64,000 nt of DNA from NCBI GenBank assembly GCA_965247295.1, contig CBDFGQ010000005.1, positions 186,001 through 250,000 on the forward strand, written 5' to 3'. The position numbers were made by a program, and so were the translations under genes. Shown one piece after another: positions 8,026-16,468 of this stretch. The notes below the pieces were generated by a model. It was not told the DNA's origin. It worked only from the letters and a program-made list of their open reading frames with translations, and did no database searches. Each line of letters opens with the position of its first letter. The stretch's first letter is position 1. This stretch comes from CBDFGQ01 sp965247295 (lineage in GTDB: Bacteria; Chloroflexota; Dehalococcoidia; Lucifugimonadales; JAGWBF01).

Positions 8026-8991
8026 TTGAGGTTCGGGTGTTACCTGTTCAACCGCGGAGCGTTGGCTACGCCGGAGAACCTGCGAGCGACGGCGGTGCTG
8101 GCGGAAAACCTGGGATACGACTGTATCTGCATGGAAGACCACATCGTGGCGCCCAAGGAGGTCACCTCCGTCTACCCCTACTCTTCCACGGGCCGCTGGC
8201 CTCCCGACACCGTGAACTTTTACGAGATGCTGACGACCCTTTCCTACCTGGCAGGGATCACCCATCGGGTGAAGCTGTTGACCCACGTGCTGGTCCTGCC
8301 CTACCGCAACCCGGTATATACCGCCAAGATAATCTCCACTATCGACCAGCTCTCCGGTGGGCGGATGATCGTCGGCGCGGGGGCAGGATGGATGGAAGAC
8401 GAATTCAAGATCCTTGGCCAGACCTATTTCGCCCACAGGGGGACGGTCACCAGCGAGTGGATTCGCATCTTCAAGGAGCTGTGGACCAAGGATGACCCCC
8501 AGTTCCAGGGCAAGTATTACCAGCTGTCGGGAGTCAGGTTCTCCCCCAAGCCCCTCCAGAAGCCCCATCCTCCCATCTGGGTGGGGGGACGAGTGGACGC
8601 CGCCATAAGGAGGGCCGCGAGACTGGGCGATGTCTGGTTTCCCACTGGCTTCAGACGCCCGGAGGGACTGGAGGCCACGGAGCCGCTGGGGCCGGACCTC
8701 ATCAAGACCAGGACCGCCTATCTCCGAGAAGAGGTCGGCAAGGCGGGCCGCGAGCCGGGGTCGGTGGGGGTGGGCTTCACCACCGACGTGGCCTTTACCG
8801 ACGGCCAGCGGGGCGGGGCCAGGAGGCCATTCGAAGGAAGCTCCGAGGAGATCGCGGGCGATTTTCGACAGTATAAGGACGTGGGCGTAAAGCACTTCGC
8901 GGTCACATTCCGATGTGGCAGCATAGGCCTGAACATGGAGTCCATGGAGCGGTTCGCCCGTGAGGTAAGGCCACTGGTGGACGGTGGGTAG
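8026..8991 (+). CDS. LLM-class (luciferase-like) flavin/F420-dependent oxidoreductase
   Basis: A (beta/alpha)8 barrel protein of 321 residues that oxidises substrates using reduced flavin or F420. Seen: YDCICMEDHIV, LLTHVLVLPYRNP, TIDQLSGGRMIVGAGAGWMEDEF and PPIWVGGRVDAAIRRAARLGD, all family hallmarks. The start is TTG 8026 because GGAAGGAGG is 6-7 bases upstream and the protein then begins MRFGCYLFNRG, a normal LLM N-terminus; the longer frame from 7924 adds 34 unrelated residues. A second LLM gene is at 57625 and a relic at 54247. Cofactor cannot be decided from sequence. Confidence 0.85.
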   Translation: MRFGCYLFNRGALATPENLRATAVLAENLGYDCICMEDHIVAPKEVTSVYPYSSTGRWPPDTVNFYEMLTTLSYLAGITHRVKLLTHVLVLPYRNPVYTAKIISTIDQLSGGRMIVGAGAGWMEDEFKILGQTYFAHRGTVTSEWIRIFKELWTKDDPQFQGKYYQLSGVRFSPKPLQKPHPPIWVGGRVDAAIRRAARLGDVWFPTGFRRPEGLEATEPLGPDLIKTRTAYLREEVGKAGREPGSVGVGFTTDVAFTDGQRGGARRPFEGSSEEIAGDFRQYKDVGVKHFAVTFRCGSIGLNMESMERFAREVRPLVDGG

Positions 8992-9043
8992 GGAGCGTTC
9001 CATGTCAGCCAGACTGGTGAGGCCGCCGTGGTATCGTTTCGGA

Positions 9044-9190
9044 GTGTGGGCCAGGGCGTACGAGCCCACCGGCCTCCCCATTACCTACATCATCGGCTCC
9101 GACGGCGTTATCACAAAGCGCATTAACGGGATCGTCAACGAGGGTTCACTGGAATTTTTCCTCAGGAGTTTGCTGCCCGACAGTCGTTGA
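9044..9190 (+). pseudogene. Relic C-terminus of a TlpA/redoxin-type thioredoxin
   Basis: The frame reads WARAYEPTGLPITYIIGSDG and then ITKRINGIVNEGSLEFFL, the cis-Pro strand, beta-hairpin and last helix of TlpA-family thiol-disulfide oxidoreductases. The CxxC half of the domain is absent; upstream lies the end of the LLM gene. It is therefore a 3' remnant that survived a deletion. Confidence 0.65.
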
Positions 9191-9304
9191 CAACCCCGCG
9201 ACTCGGCCCTAAACTGGCTTCGCCCGGCCTTGGCCCAGAGCAGTTCGATGGGCGGGACCCCTTCGAAAGTGCCGGAAAGCTTGCATGGCCCGGGAGGCGC
9301 CTCC

Positions 9305-11390
9305 ATGGGACTGCGGGTGGGTATAGACATCGGAGGGACGTTCACCGACCTGGCCATCGTGGACGAGGAGACGGGCGATACCGGCGTTCTCAAGGTGCCC
9401 TCCACACCGGACGACTACGCGAGGGGCGTGATCGACGCCCTCGTTTCGCTGACTGCCGACAACGGCGCTTCCCCCGACACCATCTCTTTCCTCTCCCACG
9501 CCACTACAGTGGTGACCAACGCCATACTGCAAAAGGGGCACGAACCGCGCTGATAACTACCCGAGGGTTTCGAGATGTGCTGGAGATCCGCCGGCAGGCC
9601 CGCGCCCAGCTCTACGACATGTTCCAACCCGCTCCTTCGATTCTTGTCCCACGCCACCTGAGACTGGAGATAACCGAGCGGATAGACTCCAGCGGGCGGG
9701 TCCGAACGGCCCTGGCCGAGAACGAAATACCTGACATCGTTGCCTTTTTGCGGAGCCACCAGGTCCAGGCCGTCGCGGTGTGTACATTATTTTCCTTCCT
9801 GAACCCGACCCACGAACGCCTTATCGGGGAGGTCCTGAGACGAGAGCTGCCGGATACGATAGTGTTCCTCTCCAGCGAGGTGCTGCCCGAGGTCCGAGAG
9901 TACGAACGCACCAGCACCACCGTCGTTTGCGCCTACGTAGCCCCCATTCTGGAGAGTTACCTGAACAGGCTTAGGGAATACCTCGAGGGTCGCGCTTATC
10001 CTCCACTGTACCTCATGGGCTCCAGCGGTGGCGTCTTGACGGTCGATGAGGGGCTGGGGATGCCTGCGATGCTGGTGGAATCGGGCCCGGCCGCCGGAGT
10101 GATCGCAACGGCCGCACTGGGCGAGCTGCTGTCCCTTTCGGACCTGATCTCCTTCGACATGGGAGGCACCACCGCCAAGGCCAGCCTCATAGAAAACGGG
10201 CAGGTTAGCGTCACAACGGATTACGAGGTTGGGGGCGGGGGAAGCCTGCGACGCTGGCTGCAGGGCACGGGCCATCCCATCAAGGTGCCGGTGGTCGACC
10301 TCTCGGAGGTCAGCGCCGGAGGTGGAAGTATCGCCTGGGTGGATGATGGTGGTGGGCTCCGGGTTGGGCCCCACAGCGCGGGCGCCTCTCCGGGTCCCGC
10401 CTGCTACGGGACCGGCGGGGAGGAGCCGACGGTCACCGACGCCGACCTCACCGTGGGATACCTCAACCCCAACCGGTTTCTCGGGGGCAAGCTGGCCCTT
10501 TCCCCGGAGAGGGCGGCCGGGGCAATCCAGCGGCGTATAGGGGACCGGATGGGGCTGGACACCCTCGCCGCCGCTCAGGGCATCGTGGACATCGTTAACT
10601 CCAGCATGGCCGACGCCATCCGAAAGATCTCCATCGAGCGTGGCCACGACCCCAGGTCCTCCACGCTGGTGGCCTTCGGAGGGGCCGGGCCCGTGCGCGC
10701 CGGACGCCTGGCCCAGGAGCTGGGCATAGCCACGGTGGTCATCCCACCCAACCCGGGGGTCTTTTCCGCCGTCGGCCTCGTCTGTGGCGACCTGGAGCGG
10801 ACTACGTACGGACCCTCTACGCCCCTCTTGGCCAGACCGCCTTGGGCCAGATCCGGAGCATGTACGGGGAGATGGAGCAGGAGGCCAGGAACATGCTGGC
10901 CCGGTCTGGGGTCGACGGCGAGCGGTGGGAGGTCCGCCGCTCGATGGACCTGAGATACGCCTATCAGGCCTACGAGCTCACCATACCCGTGGGCACCACC
11001 GAGGTCGAGGACGGCCATCTGAACGCCATCGCCGACCGGTTTCACGAGCGGCACCTGGCCGTTTATGGACACCACGTGCCCGAGGAGTCGGTACAGATGG
11101 TCAACCTCCGGGTGAAGGCCGTAGGCCGGCTCCCAGGAACCTATGTGGCCCGGCCCGTCGGCAATCGGACCGGGCCGTTGGATGGGGCAGTCATCGGGTC
11201 CCGGGAGGTATTCTTCCGAGAGACGGGGCTGGTCCGGTGCCGGGTGTACGAAAGGTCTCTGGTCCCGGTGGACACGCCACTACAGGGGCCCGCCATACTG
11301 GAGGAGCCCAGCTCTACCATCGTCGTCTACTCCGGCCAGTGTGCCACGGCCACGGAGTGGGACACCATCACCATAAGGAGCCAAGCATGA
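9305..11390 (+). pseudogene. hyuA: Hydantoinase/5-oxoprolinase A subunit (hyuA 1), two frameshifts
   Basis: ATPase-fold subunit of the HyuA/acetone-carboxylase/5-oxoprolinase family, which phosphorylates and opens cyclic amides. The reading starts at ATG 9305 (GGAGG upstream) with VGIDIGGTFTDLA. The frame breaks at a GGGG run (9535-9538) and resumes as ARTALITTRGFRDVLEIRR, then breaks again at 10799-10800 (LER to DYVRTLYAPLGQ) and runs to 11390. Adding one G at each site restores a continuous protein of about 695 residues with SGPAAGV, FDMGGTTAKA and SAGGGSIAWVD intact. Protein conservation outside the breaks means sequencing error or very recent damage. It overlaps hyuB by ATGA. Confidence 0.8.
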
Positions 11391-13129
11391 ATGAGGACCT
11401 GGATGCCATTACCTTCCAGGTGATCAAGAACAGCCTGATCTCGGCCGCCGAGGAGATGAAGATCGTGCTGGCCAAGACAGCCTATTCCCCGCTTCTCAAG
11501 CTGGCCGGGGACTACTCATGCGGCATCTTTGACGTTTACGGATACATGGTGGCCCAGGGACCCGACATACCCATTCACCTGGGCTCCATGCCCCACACGG
11601 TGAGGGCGATTCTGTCCACCTCAGGCGACGTGGCGCCTGGCGACGTGTTCATACACAACGACCCCTACTTCGGCGGCTCCCACCTGCCGGACGTTAATGT
11701 GGTGGCTCCCATATTCCTGGACGAGAAGGTCCTGCTGGGATACACCTGCGTCAGGGCCCACTGGCCCGACATCGGCAGCGCCAGTCCCGGGAGCTACGGC
11801 GCCACCTCGGAGATATACGGCGAGGGGCTGCGGCTCCCGGGAGTCAGGCTGTACTCCGCGGGCGTCCTGAACACGGACATCGACGGCATCATATTTGCCA
11901 ACGTGCGGACCCCCGAAGAGCGCCGCGGCGACCTCAGGGCCCAGGTGGCCGCCAACCACCGGGGGTCCCTTCGGGTACAGGAGCTGGCCGAGAAGTACGG
12001 CGTGGACGTGGTGATGGGGATGATGGGGGGCGTCCAGGACTACTCGGACCGCATGATTCGGGCCCAGCTGGAACGGCTGGGTGACGGTGAGTTTACCTTC
12101 GAGGACTACTGCGATGGCGACGGCATTCTCGCGGTGGGCCAGGCGGAAGATGAGCCCATTCACGTGAAGCTGCGGGTCATTAAGAGCGGAGACCGGATGA
12201 CCGTAGACTTCGAGGGCAGCGATTCCCAGGTAGAGGGCCCCATGAACGCGCCGCTGGCGGTCACCGCATCGGGTGTATACACCGCCGTCAAGATGATCAT
12301 CGATCCCAACGACCTGATCCCTCCCAACTCGGGAGCGTGGAGGGCGATAGATGTGCTGGCCCCTGAGGGCAGCGTGGTCAACGTCCTGCCCCCGGCGCCG
12401 GTGGTGTACGCCAACCACGAGATGACCCACAGGATCACGGACATGATTTTCGGTGCGGTGGCCCCAGGCTATCCCGACAGGGTGCTTGCCTGCTCCCAGG
12501 GGACCTCCGCCATCCTGACCCTGGGCGGCAAGGACCCCGTAACCCAGCGGCGATACGTGAGCTACGAGACTATGGGTGGCGGGATGGGAGCACGGCCTCA
12601 GCAGGATGGCATCAACGCGGTCAAGGCGGGCATCAGCAACACCATGAACACCCCGATCGAGCAGCTGGAGATGCGGTTCCCCGTGCTAGTGGACCGGTAC
12701 GAGATCACCCCCGACAGCGGGGGAGCTGGAGAGTACCGGGGGGGCTGTGGGGTACGGCGGGAATGGCGGGTCCTGGGCCACACCGCCACCGCCGCCGTGT
12801 GCTGTGAGCGCACCAAGTCTCCCCCCTTCGGACTCTTCGGGGGGAGGGCCGGCGCTCCCACCAGCGTACACCTGGTGGACCCCGATGGCCGGAAGAGGTC
12901 CCTTAATAGCAAGGGTCCCGCGTTCCCCGTGCCGGCGGACCACTCCGTGCTGTATGACGTTGCGGGCTCCGGAGGATACGGTGACCCCGACAAAAGAGAT
13001 GGAGACAAACTCCGCGATGACGTGATCAACGGGTACGTATCCGAGGCCCAGGCGGCACGGGATTACGGATCGCCCGATACCTCCGAGCTGCGCTGCCCCT
13101 ACTGCATGGAGGCCGGGGAGAGCAGCTAG
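11387..13129 (+). CDS. hyuB: Hydantoinase/5-oxoprolinase B subunit (hyuB 1)
   Basis: A 580-residue partner of HyuA. Start ATG 11387 overlaps the hyuA stop. Family marks: ITFQVIKNSLISAAEEM, GDVFIHNDPYFGGSHLPDV, the His/Asp stretch RAHWPDIGS (other members have AHHxDIGG), ANVRTPEERRGDLRAQVAA, and GAGEYRGGCGVRREW near the C-terminus. Together with HyuA this family hydrolyses hydantoins, N-methylhydantoin or 5-oxoproline with ATP. The C-terminus ends with CPYC, a possible extra metal site. CapA follows 53 bases later, so the three are likely one operon. Confidence 0.85.
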   Translation: MNEDLDAITFQVIKNSLISAAEEMKIVLAKTAYSPLLKLAGDYSCGIFDVYGYMVAQGPDIPIHLGSMPHTVRAILSTSGDVAPGDVFIHNDPYFGGSHLPDVNVVAPIFLDEKVLLGYTCVRAHWPDIGSASPGSYGATSEIYGEGLRLPGVRLYSAGVLNTDIDGIIFANVRTPEERRGDLRAQVAANHRGSLRVQELAEKYGVDVVMGMMGGVQDYSDRMIRAQLERLGDGEFTFEDYCDGDGILAVGQAEDEPIHVKLRVIKSGDRMTVDFEGSDSQVEGPMNAPLAVTASGVYTAVKMIIDPNDLIPPNSGAWRAIDVLAPEGSVVNVLPPAPVVYANHEMTHRITDMIFGAVAPGYPDRVLACSQGTSAILTLGGKDPVTQRRYVSYETMGGGMGARPQQDGINAVKAGISNTMNTPIEQLEMRFPVLVDRYEITPDSGGAGEYRGGCGVRREWRVLGHTATAAVCCERTKSPPFGLFGGRAGAPTSVHLVDPDGRKRSLNSKGPAFPVPADHSVLYDVAGSGGYGDPDKRDGDKLRDDVINGYVSEAQAARDYGSPDTSELRCPYCMEAGESS

Positions 13130-13182
13130 GGTCGGCTCTTTCCATCGATATGAACAGAGTCCAGACTGCAAAAGGGGGAGCC

Positions 13183-14562
13183 ATGCTTTACGAGGGAGAA
13201 AGTGGCGACATTCGTATGATCGTGACTGGCGACTCCATCATCACCCGGAGCATGTCGGTATTCCGGGACCGGAGCTTCATGGACCTGGTGGAGCTGCTCC
13301 ATAGTGGCAACGTCACCTTCACCAACGCCGAGATGCTGTTCCACAACTACGAGGACCCGCCTACCGCCAGGCCGGGTGGGACGTATATGCGCGCCGATCC
13401 CAAGCTAATCAAGGAGCTCCAGTGGCTGGGCGTCGGAATGGTGGCCTGCGCCAACAACCACTCTTACGACTTCGGAGAAAACGGCGTCCTCACCAACATC
13501 CGATACCTGGATGAATACAACATGCCCCACGCCGGCACGGGCCGCGACCTGTCCCAGGCCCGCTCTCCGGCCTACCTGGACACGCCCAAGGGCCGGGTCG
13601 CCCTCATCTCCGTCACCTCCTCCGGCCCCCAGGGGATGCGCGCGGGGGAGCAGTGGAGAGATGGTGCGGGCCGCCCCGGCGCCAACCTCCTCCGCTACAT
13701 GAACCGTTACACCGTGGAACGGTCGGTATTCGACGCGCTGCGCCGGATGAGCGAGGGGCTTGGCTTCGAGGAGTTCAAAGCTCACCGCAGGGCCAACCCG
13801 TGGCAAGGGCAGTTCGAGGAGGACACCGATACCCAGTTCTTTTTGCCCAGCCTGAATAACGAGTGGCAGTACCCGGAACCTAACGGCTATATGTTCGCCC
13901 TGGGAGAGACCTTTGAGGCTCATCACATCGCCAATGGCGAGGACGTCGAAGGGAACCTCCAGCGGATCCGTGATGCTCGACGCCAGGCCGACTGGGTCAT
14001 TGTGAGCATGCATACCCACGAGAACGGGAAGACCAGGGACGACCCCTCGGACCTGATCGTCTCCTTTGCCCATGCCTGTATCGACGCCGGCGCCGACGTG
14101 TTCTCGGGCCACGGGCCCCACGTGGATCGGGGCATAGAGGTCTATGAGGGTAAGCCCATCTTCTACAGCCTGGCCCACTTGAGCTTGCAAAACGATACCG
14201 TCCTCCAGATGCCCTGGGACAACATACAACGCGTGGGGCTGGGTTGGGAGGCGACCCCCGCCGATTACTACGACTCCCGGTCCGGCAGGGAGCACCTCGA
14301 CGAGTGGAAAGGCTTTGCCGAGGAGCCCTTCCGCTGGCGCAACGCCGTCGCCACCGTCAGCTTCAAAGCCAAGCGACTGGAAGAGATACGGCTCTACCCC
14401 ATAGACCTGGGATTCAAGAGCCCACGCTCACAGAGGGGACGGCCCGTGCTGGCCCAGGGCGAGGTGGCCGGTCAGGTCCTGGATCTGTTCAAGCGGCTCT
14501 CGCAACCGTTGGGGACCGTGGTGGATATCCAGGGTGATGTGGGAGTAATCCGAGCCGGCTAG
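13183..14562 (+). CDS. CapA-family (PGA_cap) metallophosphoesterase-fold protein
   Basis: About 459 residues of the CapA/PgsA family linked with poly-gamma-glutamate. Seen: VTGDSII, CANNHSYDFG, MHTHENG and FSGHGPHVDRGIEVY, the metal-site Asp, Asn and His residues of the calcineurin-like fold. There is no signal peptide or membrane anchor, unlike capsule-anchoring CapA, so a cytoplasmic hydrolase is more likely. Start ATG 13183 is chosen for the GGGGGAG just upstream. The gene ends converging with, and overlapping by 4 bases, the D-glutamate cyclase-like gene. Confidence 0.75.
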   Translation: MLYEGESGDIRMIVTGDSIITRSMSVFRDRSFMDLVELLHSGNVTFTNAEMLFHNYEDPPTARPGGTYMRADPKLIKELQWLGVGMVACANNHSYDFGENGVLTNIRYLDEYNMPHAGTGRDLSQARSPAYLDTPKGRVALISVTSSGPQGMRAGEQWRDGAGRPGANLLRYMNRYTVERSVFDALRRMSEGLGFEEFKAHRRANPWQGQFEEDTDTQFFLPSLNNEWQYPEPNGYMFALGETFEAHHIANGEDVEGNLQRIRDARRQADWVIVSMHTHENGKTRDDPSDLIVSFAHACIDAGADVFSGHGPHVDRGIEVYEGKPIFYSLAHLSLQNDTVLQMPWDNIQRVGLGWEATPADYYDSRSGREHLDEWKGFAEEPFRWRNAVATVSFKAKRLEEIRLYPIDLGFKSPRSQRGRPVLAQGEVAGQVLDLFKRLSQPLGTVVDIQGDVGVIRAG

Positions 14563-15365
14563 AGAATGGCCTGTTGTTCCGATGGGATGTCGCTGATGAA
14601 CATGTGGCCGGGGTAGTGGGTAATCATCAGCTCCGGCTTGCTCTCCTGGGCCACCACCTGTGGAGTCACGCCGCATGCCCAGAATACGGGCACCTCCCCC
14701 GGCAGCAGCGTAGGGCCCGCGACCCACTCCGCCTTGGACAGGTCTGTGATGCCGATGGCGGCGGGGTCGCCGATGTGAATGGGCGTACCGTGGTGGTTGG
14801 GAAACCGGGAGGTCACCTGCACCGCCCGGACCACCTGGTGAGCGGGTATGGGGCGCATCGAGACCACCATGGGCCCATGGAGGCGTCCCGCGGGGACGAT
14901 GGGGATGTTGGTGAGGAAGACGCCCGACCCCCCCCCGCCCTCTCCCTGGCGCCATCGCGGCTCTATGCCCGCGCCTTCCAGTGCGCCCTCGAAGGTGCCG
15001 CTGCACCCGAAGAGGAAGGTCACCAGGTCGTCCCGCCAGTACTCAGCTATGTCCGTTGGCTCGTCCACGGGCTCACCCCGGACGAACACACGGTACCTGG
15101 GCAGGTCGGTACGGATGTCGGCGCCGTCGGCCAGTACCCGGACGATAGGGTCCCCGGGCTCCAGCACCTCCAGCAAGGGGCATGGCTTGGGATTTCGCTG
15201 GCAGAAAAGGAGAAAGTCGAAGGCCATTTCCCGGGGGACGATGCACAGGTTGCAGTTGGTGTATCCAACGCAGATGCCATTGGTACGTTGGGTCCACTTG
15301 CCTTCCCGGAACAGCCTTCTGGCCTCCGCGGGAACGGTGGGCATCTCCTGGCGTGTCAGTACCAT
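14559..15365 (-). CDS. D-glutamate cyclase-like putative hydro-lyase (DUF1445)
   Basis: A 268-residue member of PF07286 (DUF1445). Recognised from MAFDFLLFCQRNPKPCPLLEV, the strand region YRVFVRGE, the FLFGCSGTFEGALEGAGI core, and CGVTPQ near the C-terminus. The mammalian homologue converts D-glutamate to 5-oxo-D-proline; bacterial members are annotated putative hydro-lyases. GAGG precedes the ATG. Its convergent neighbours are capA and hyuAB, whose products handle poly-gamma-glutamate-like and 5-oxoproline-like compounds, which fits a D-glutamate theme (inference). Confidence 0.8.
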   Translation of the reverse strand: MVLTRQEMPTVPAEARRLFREGKWTQRTNGICVGYTNCNLCIVPREMAFDFLLFCQRNPKPCPLLEVLEPGDPIVRVLADGADIRTDLPRYRVFVRGEPVDEPTDIAEYWRDDLVTFLFGCSGTFEGALEGAGIEPRWRQGEGGGGSGVFLTNIPIVPAGRLHGPMVVSMRPIPAHQVVRAVQVTSRFPNHHGTPIHIGDPAAIGITDLSKAEWVAGPTLLPGEVPVFWACGVTPQVVAQESKPELMITHYPGHMFISDIPSEQQAIL

Positions 15366-15724
15366 TTCGATTACCTCATGATAGTCTGACTACAGCATAC
15401 ACCGAAGCCGGGACTCAGGCCAGCCTTCACCGTACCTCGGCGTCCGGCCCTCCATAATCTCGGTGACGCCCAAAATTATACTATGGTCCCTTAGCCAAAG
15501 AGGGGCGCTTGCGATCAGTGGTTTTGGGGTGAGTATGGATTCCCTACTTGAAGCAGCCTGTCGACGCAGGCGCGGCGCGCTCCCTGAGGTGACCACAGGA
15601 AGAAACAGTTCGCAAGGGGGTCAACTTGGCTCCCAGCGCATGGGGGAAGCTATAAGCTTTCGTGACATTCACTGTCAACCATCGCACTGAGCTACCCGGA
15701 CTAGCCAAGACAGCGGCAGATTGC
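15366..15724. other. Gene-free stretch
   Basis: About 360 bases upstream of the D-glutamate cyclase-like gene and downstream of the 205-residue hypothetical gene. A TATAAT hexamer is present on the minus strand at 15475-15480, but I see no matching -35. Short minus-strand frames here are not recognisable. The stretch is visibly AT-richer than the flanks. Confidence 0.4.
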
Positions 15725-16342
15725 CTATGCATTGGGCGGAAGCGGCGTCCACAGCAAGTGGCTAGCAATAGACTGATAGCAGTCCCATTCTTGCTTTGAT
15801 GGGGCAAGCACTTCTGCCACCGTCAATATCCAACAAGAGAGATCACGCCATGCCCAAATTTCTTGTAATGCCCTGTCAGCCGCAGCGTTCTGATTGAGGT
15901 GCTGTACAATTCCTAAGCCGAGGTCATTGCCCTCCCAACGCACCCCGATGACTGGTCCGAGCACGGGGAACTTCAAGAACCACCATCGCCTATCTGGGAC
16001 AGACTCGTAGACAGATTTTGCTTCTAGCCGCACTGCCGGGAATCCTGACCGAACTTTCGGGTCTGGAACACCGTACATCAGATAGTAACCCTCATCTCCC
16101 CACGTAGTGTCAAGGTAATTCGGGGCTGTTTGGATGGTGACATTAACCCAACGGATCGGCCCCTCTACTATGTCTATGACACCTAGAGACCGGCGGCGGG
16201 AACGGGCGATTCCCTCCTCTGCGCGACCTCGCGGCGCCATCTGAGCTTCGATCCCTATGCTCTGAAGGTGAGCGCAAAACTCATCCCTCTCATCCCCCAT
16301 CTTACTTCGAAGTGCCTCCCGATCCTTGCTGAAGAAGGACAT
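15725..16342 (-). CDS. Hypothetical protein, 205 aa
   Basis: I do not recognise this protein. It begins with charged helices (SKDREALRSKMGDERDEFC), contains an Arg-rich patch (ARSRRRS) and a Trp/Tyr-rich C-terminal half (RRWWFLKFPVLGP, EIWAWRDLSCWILTVAE). No signal peptide and no clear membrane helix. It stands alone in an AT-richer island between G+C-rich hydantoinase blocks, with different codon use from its neighbours, which suggests acquisition. No convincing ribosome-binding site was seen before the ATG. Confidence 0.5.
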   Translation of the reverse strand: MSFFSKDREALRSKMGDERDEFCAHLQSIGIEAQMAPRGRAEEGIARSRRRSLGVIDIVEGPIRWVNVTIQTAPNYLDTTWGDEGYYLMYGVPDPKVRSGFPAVRLEAKSVYESVPDRRWWFLKFPVLGPVIGVRWEGNDLGLGIVQHLNQNAAADRALQEIWAWRDLSCWILTVAEVLAPSKQEWDCYQSIASHLLWTPLPPNA

Positions 16343-16468
16343 ATGCTCTCCGTCCTAGTCTCAAACCTGATTACATTCTCGCTTACAACTTGGGCTGATT
16401 CAAGTCGACGCTATTGACCCGAGCCCGTATTAGAGTGTTGCTACTAATAAGTAGGTGCGAGTTCAAGG

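Noticed and set aside
10784..11386. Long N-terminal extension of the hyuB 1 frame
   Set aside because: It overlaps hyuA out of frame; the real HyuB N-terminus and an ATGA overlap are at 11387.
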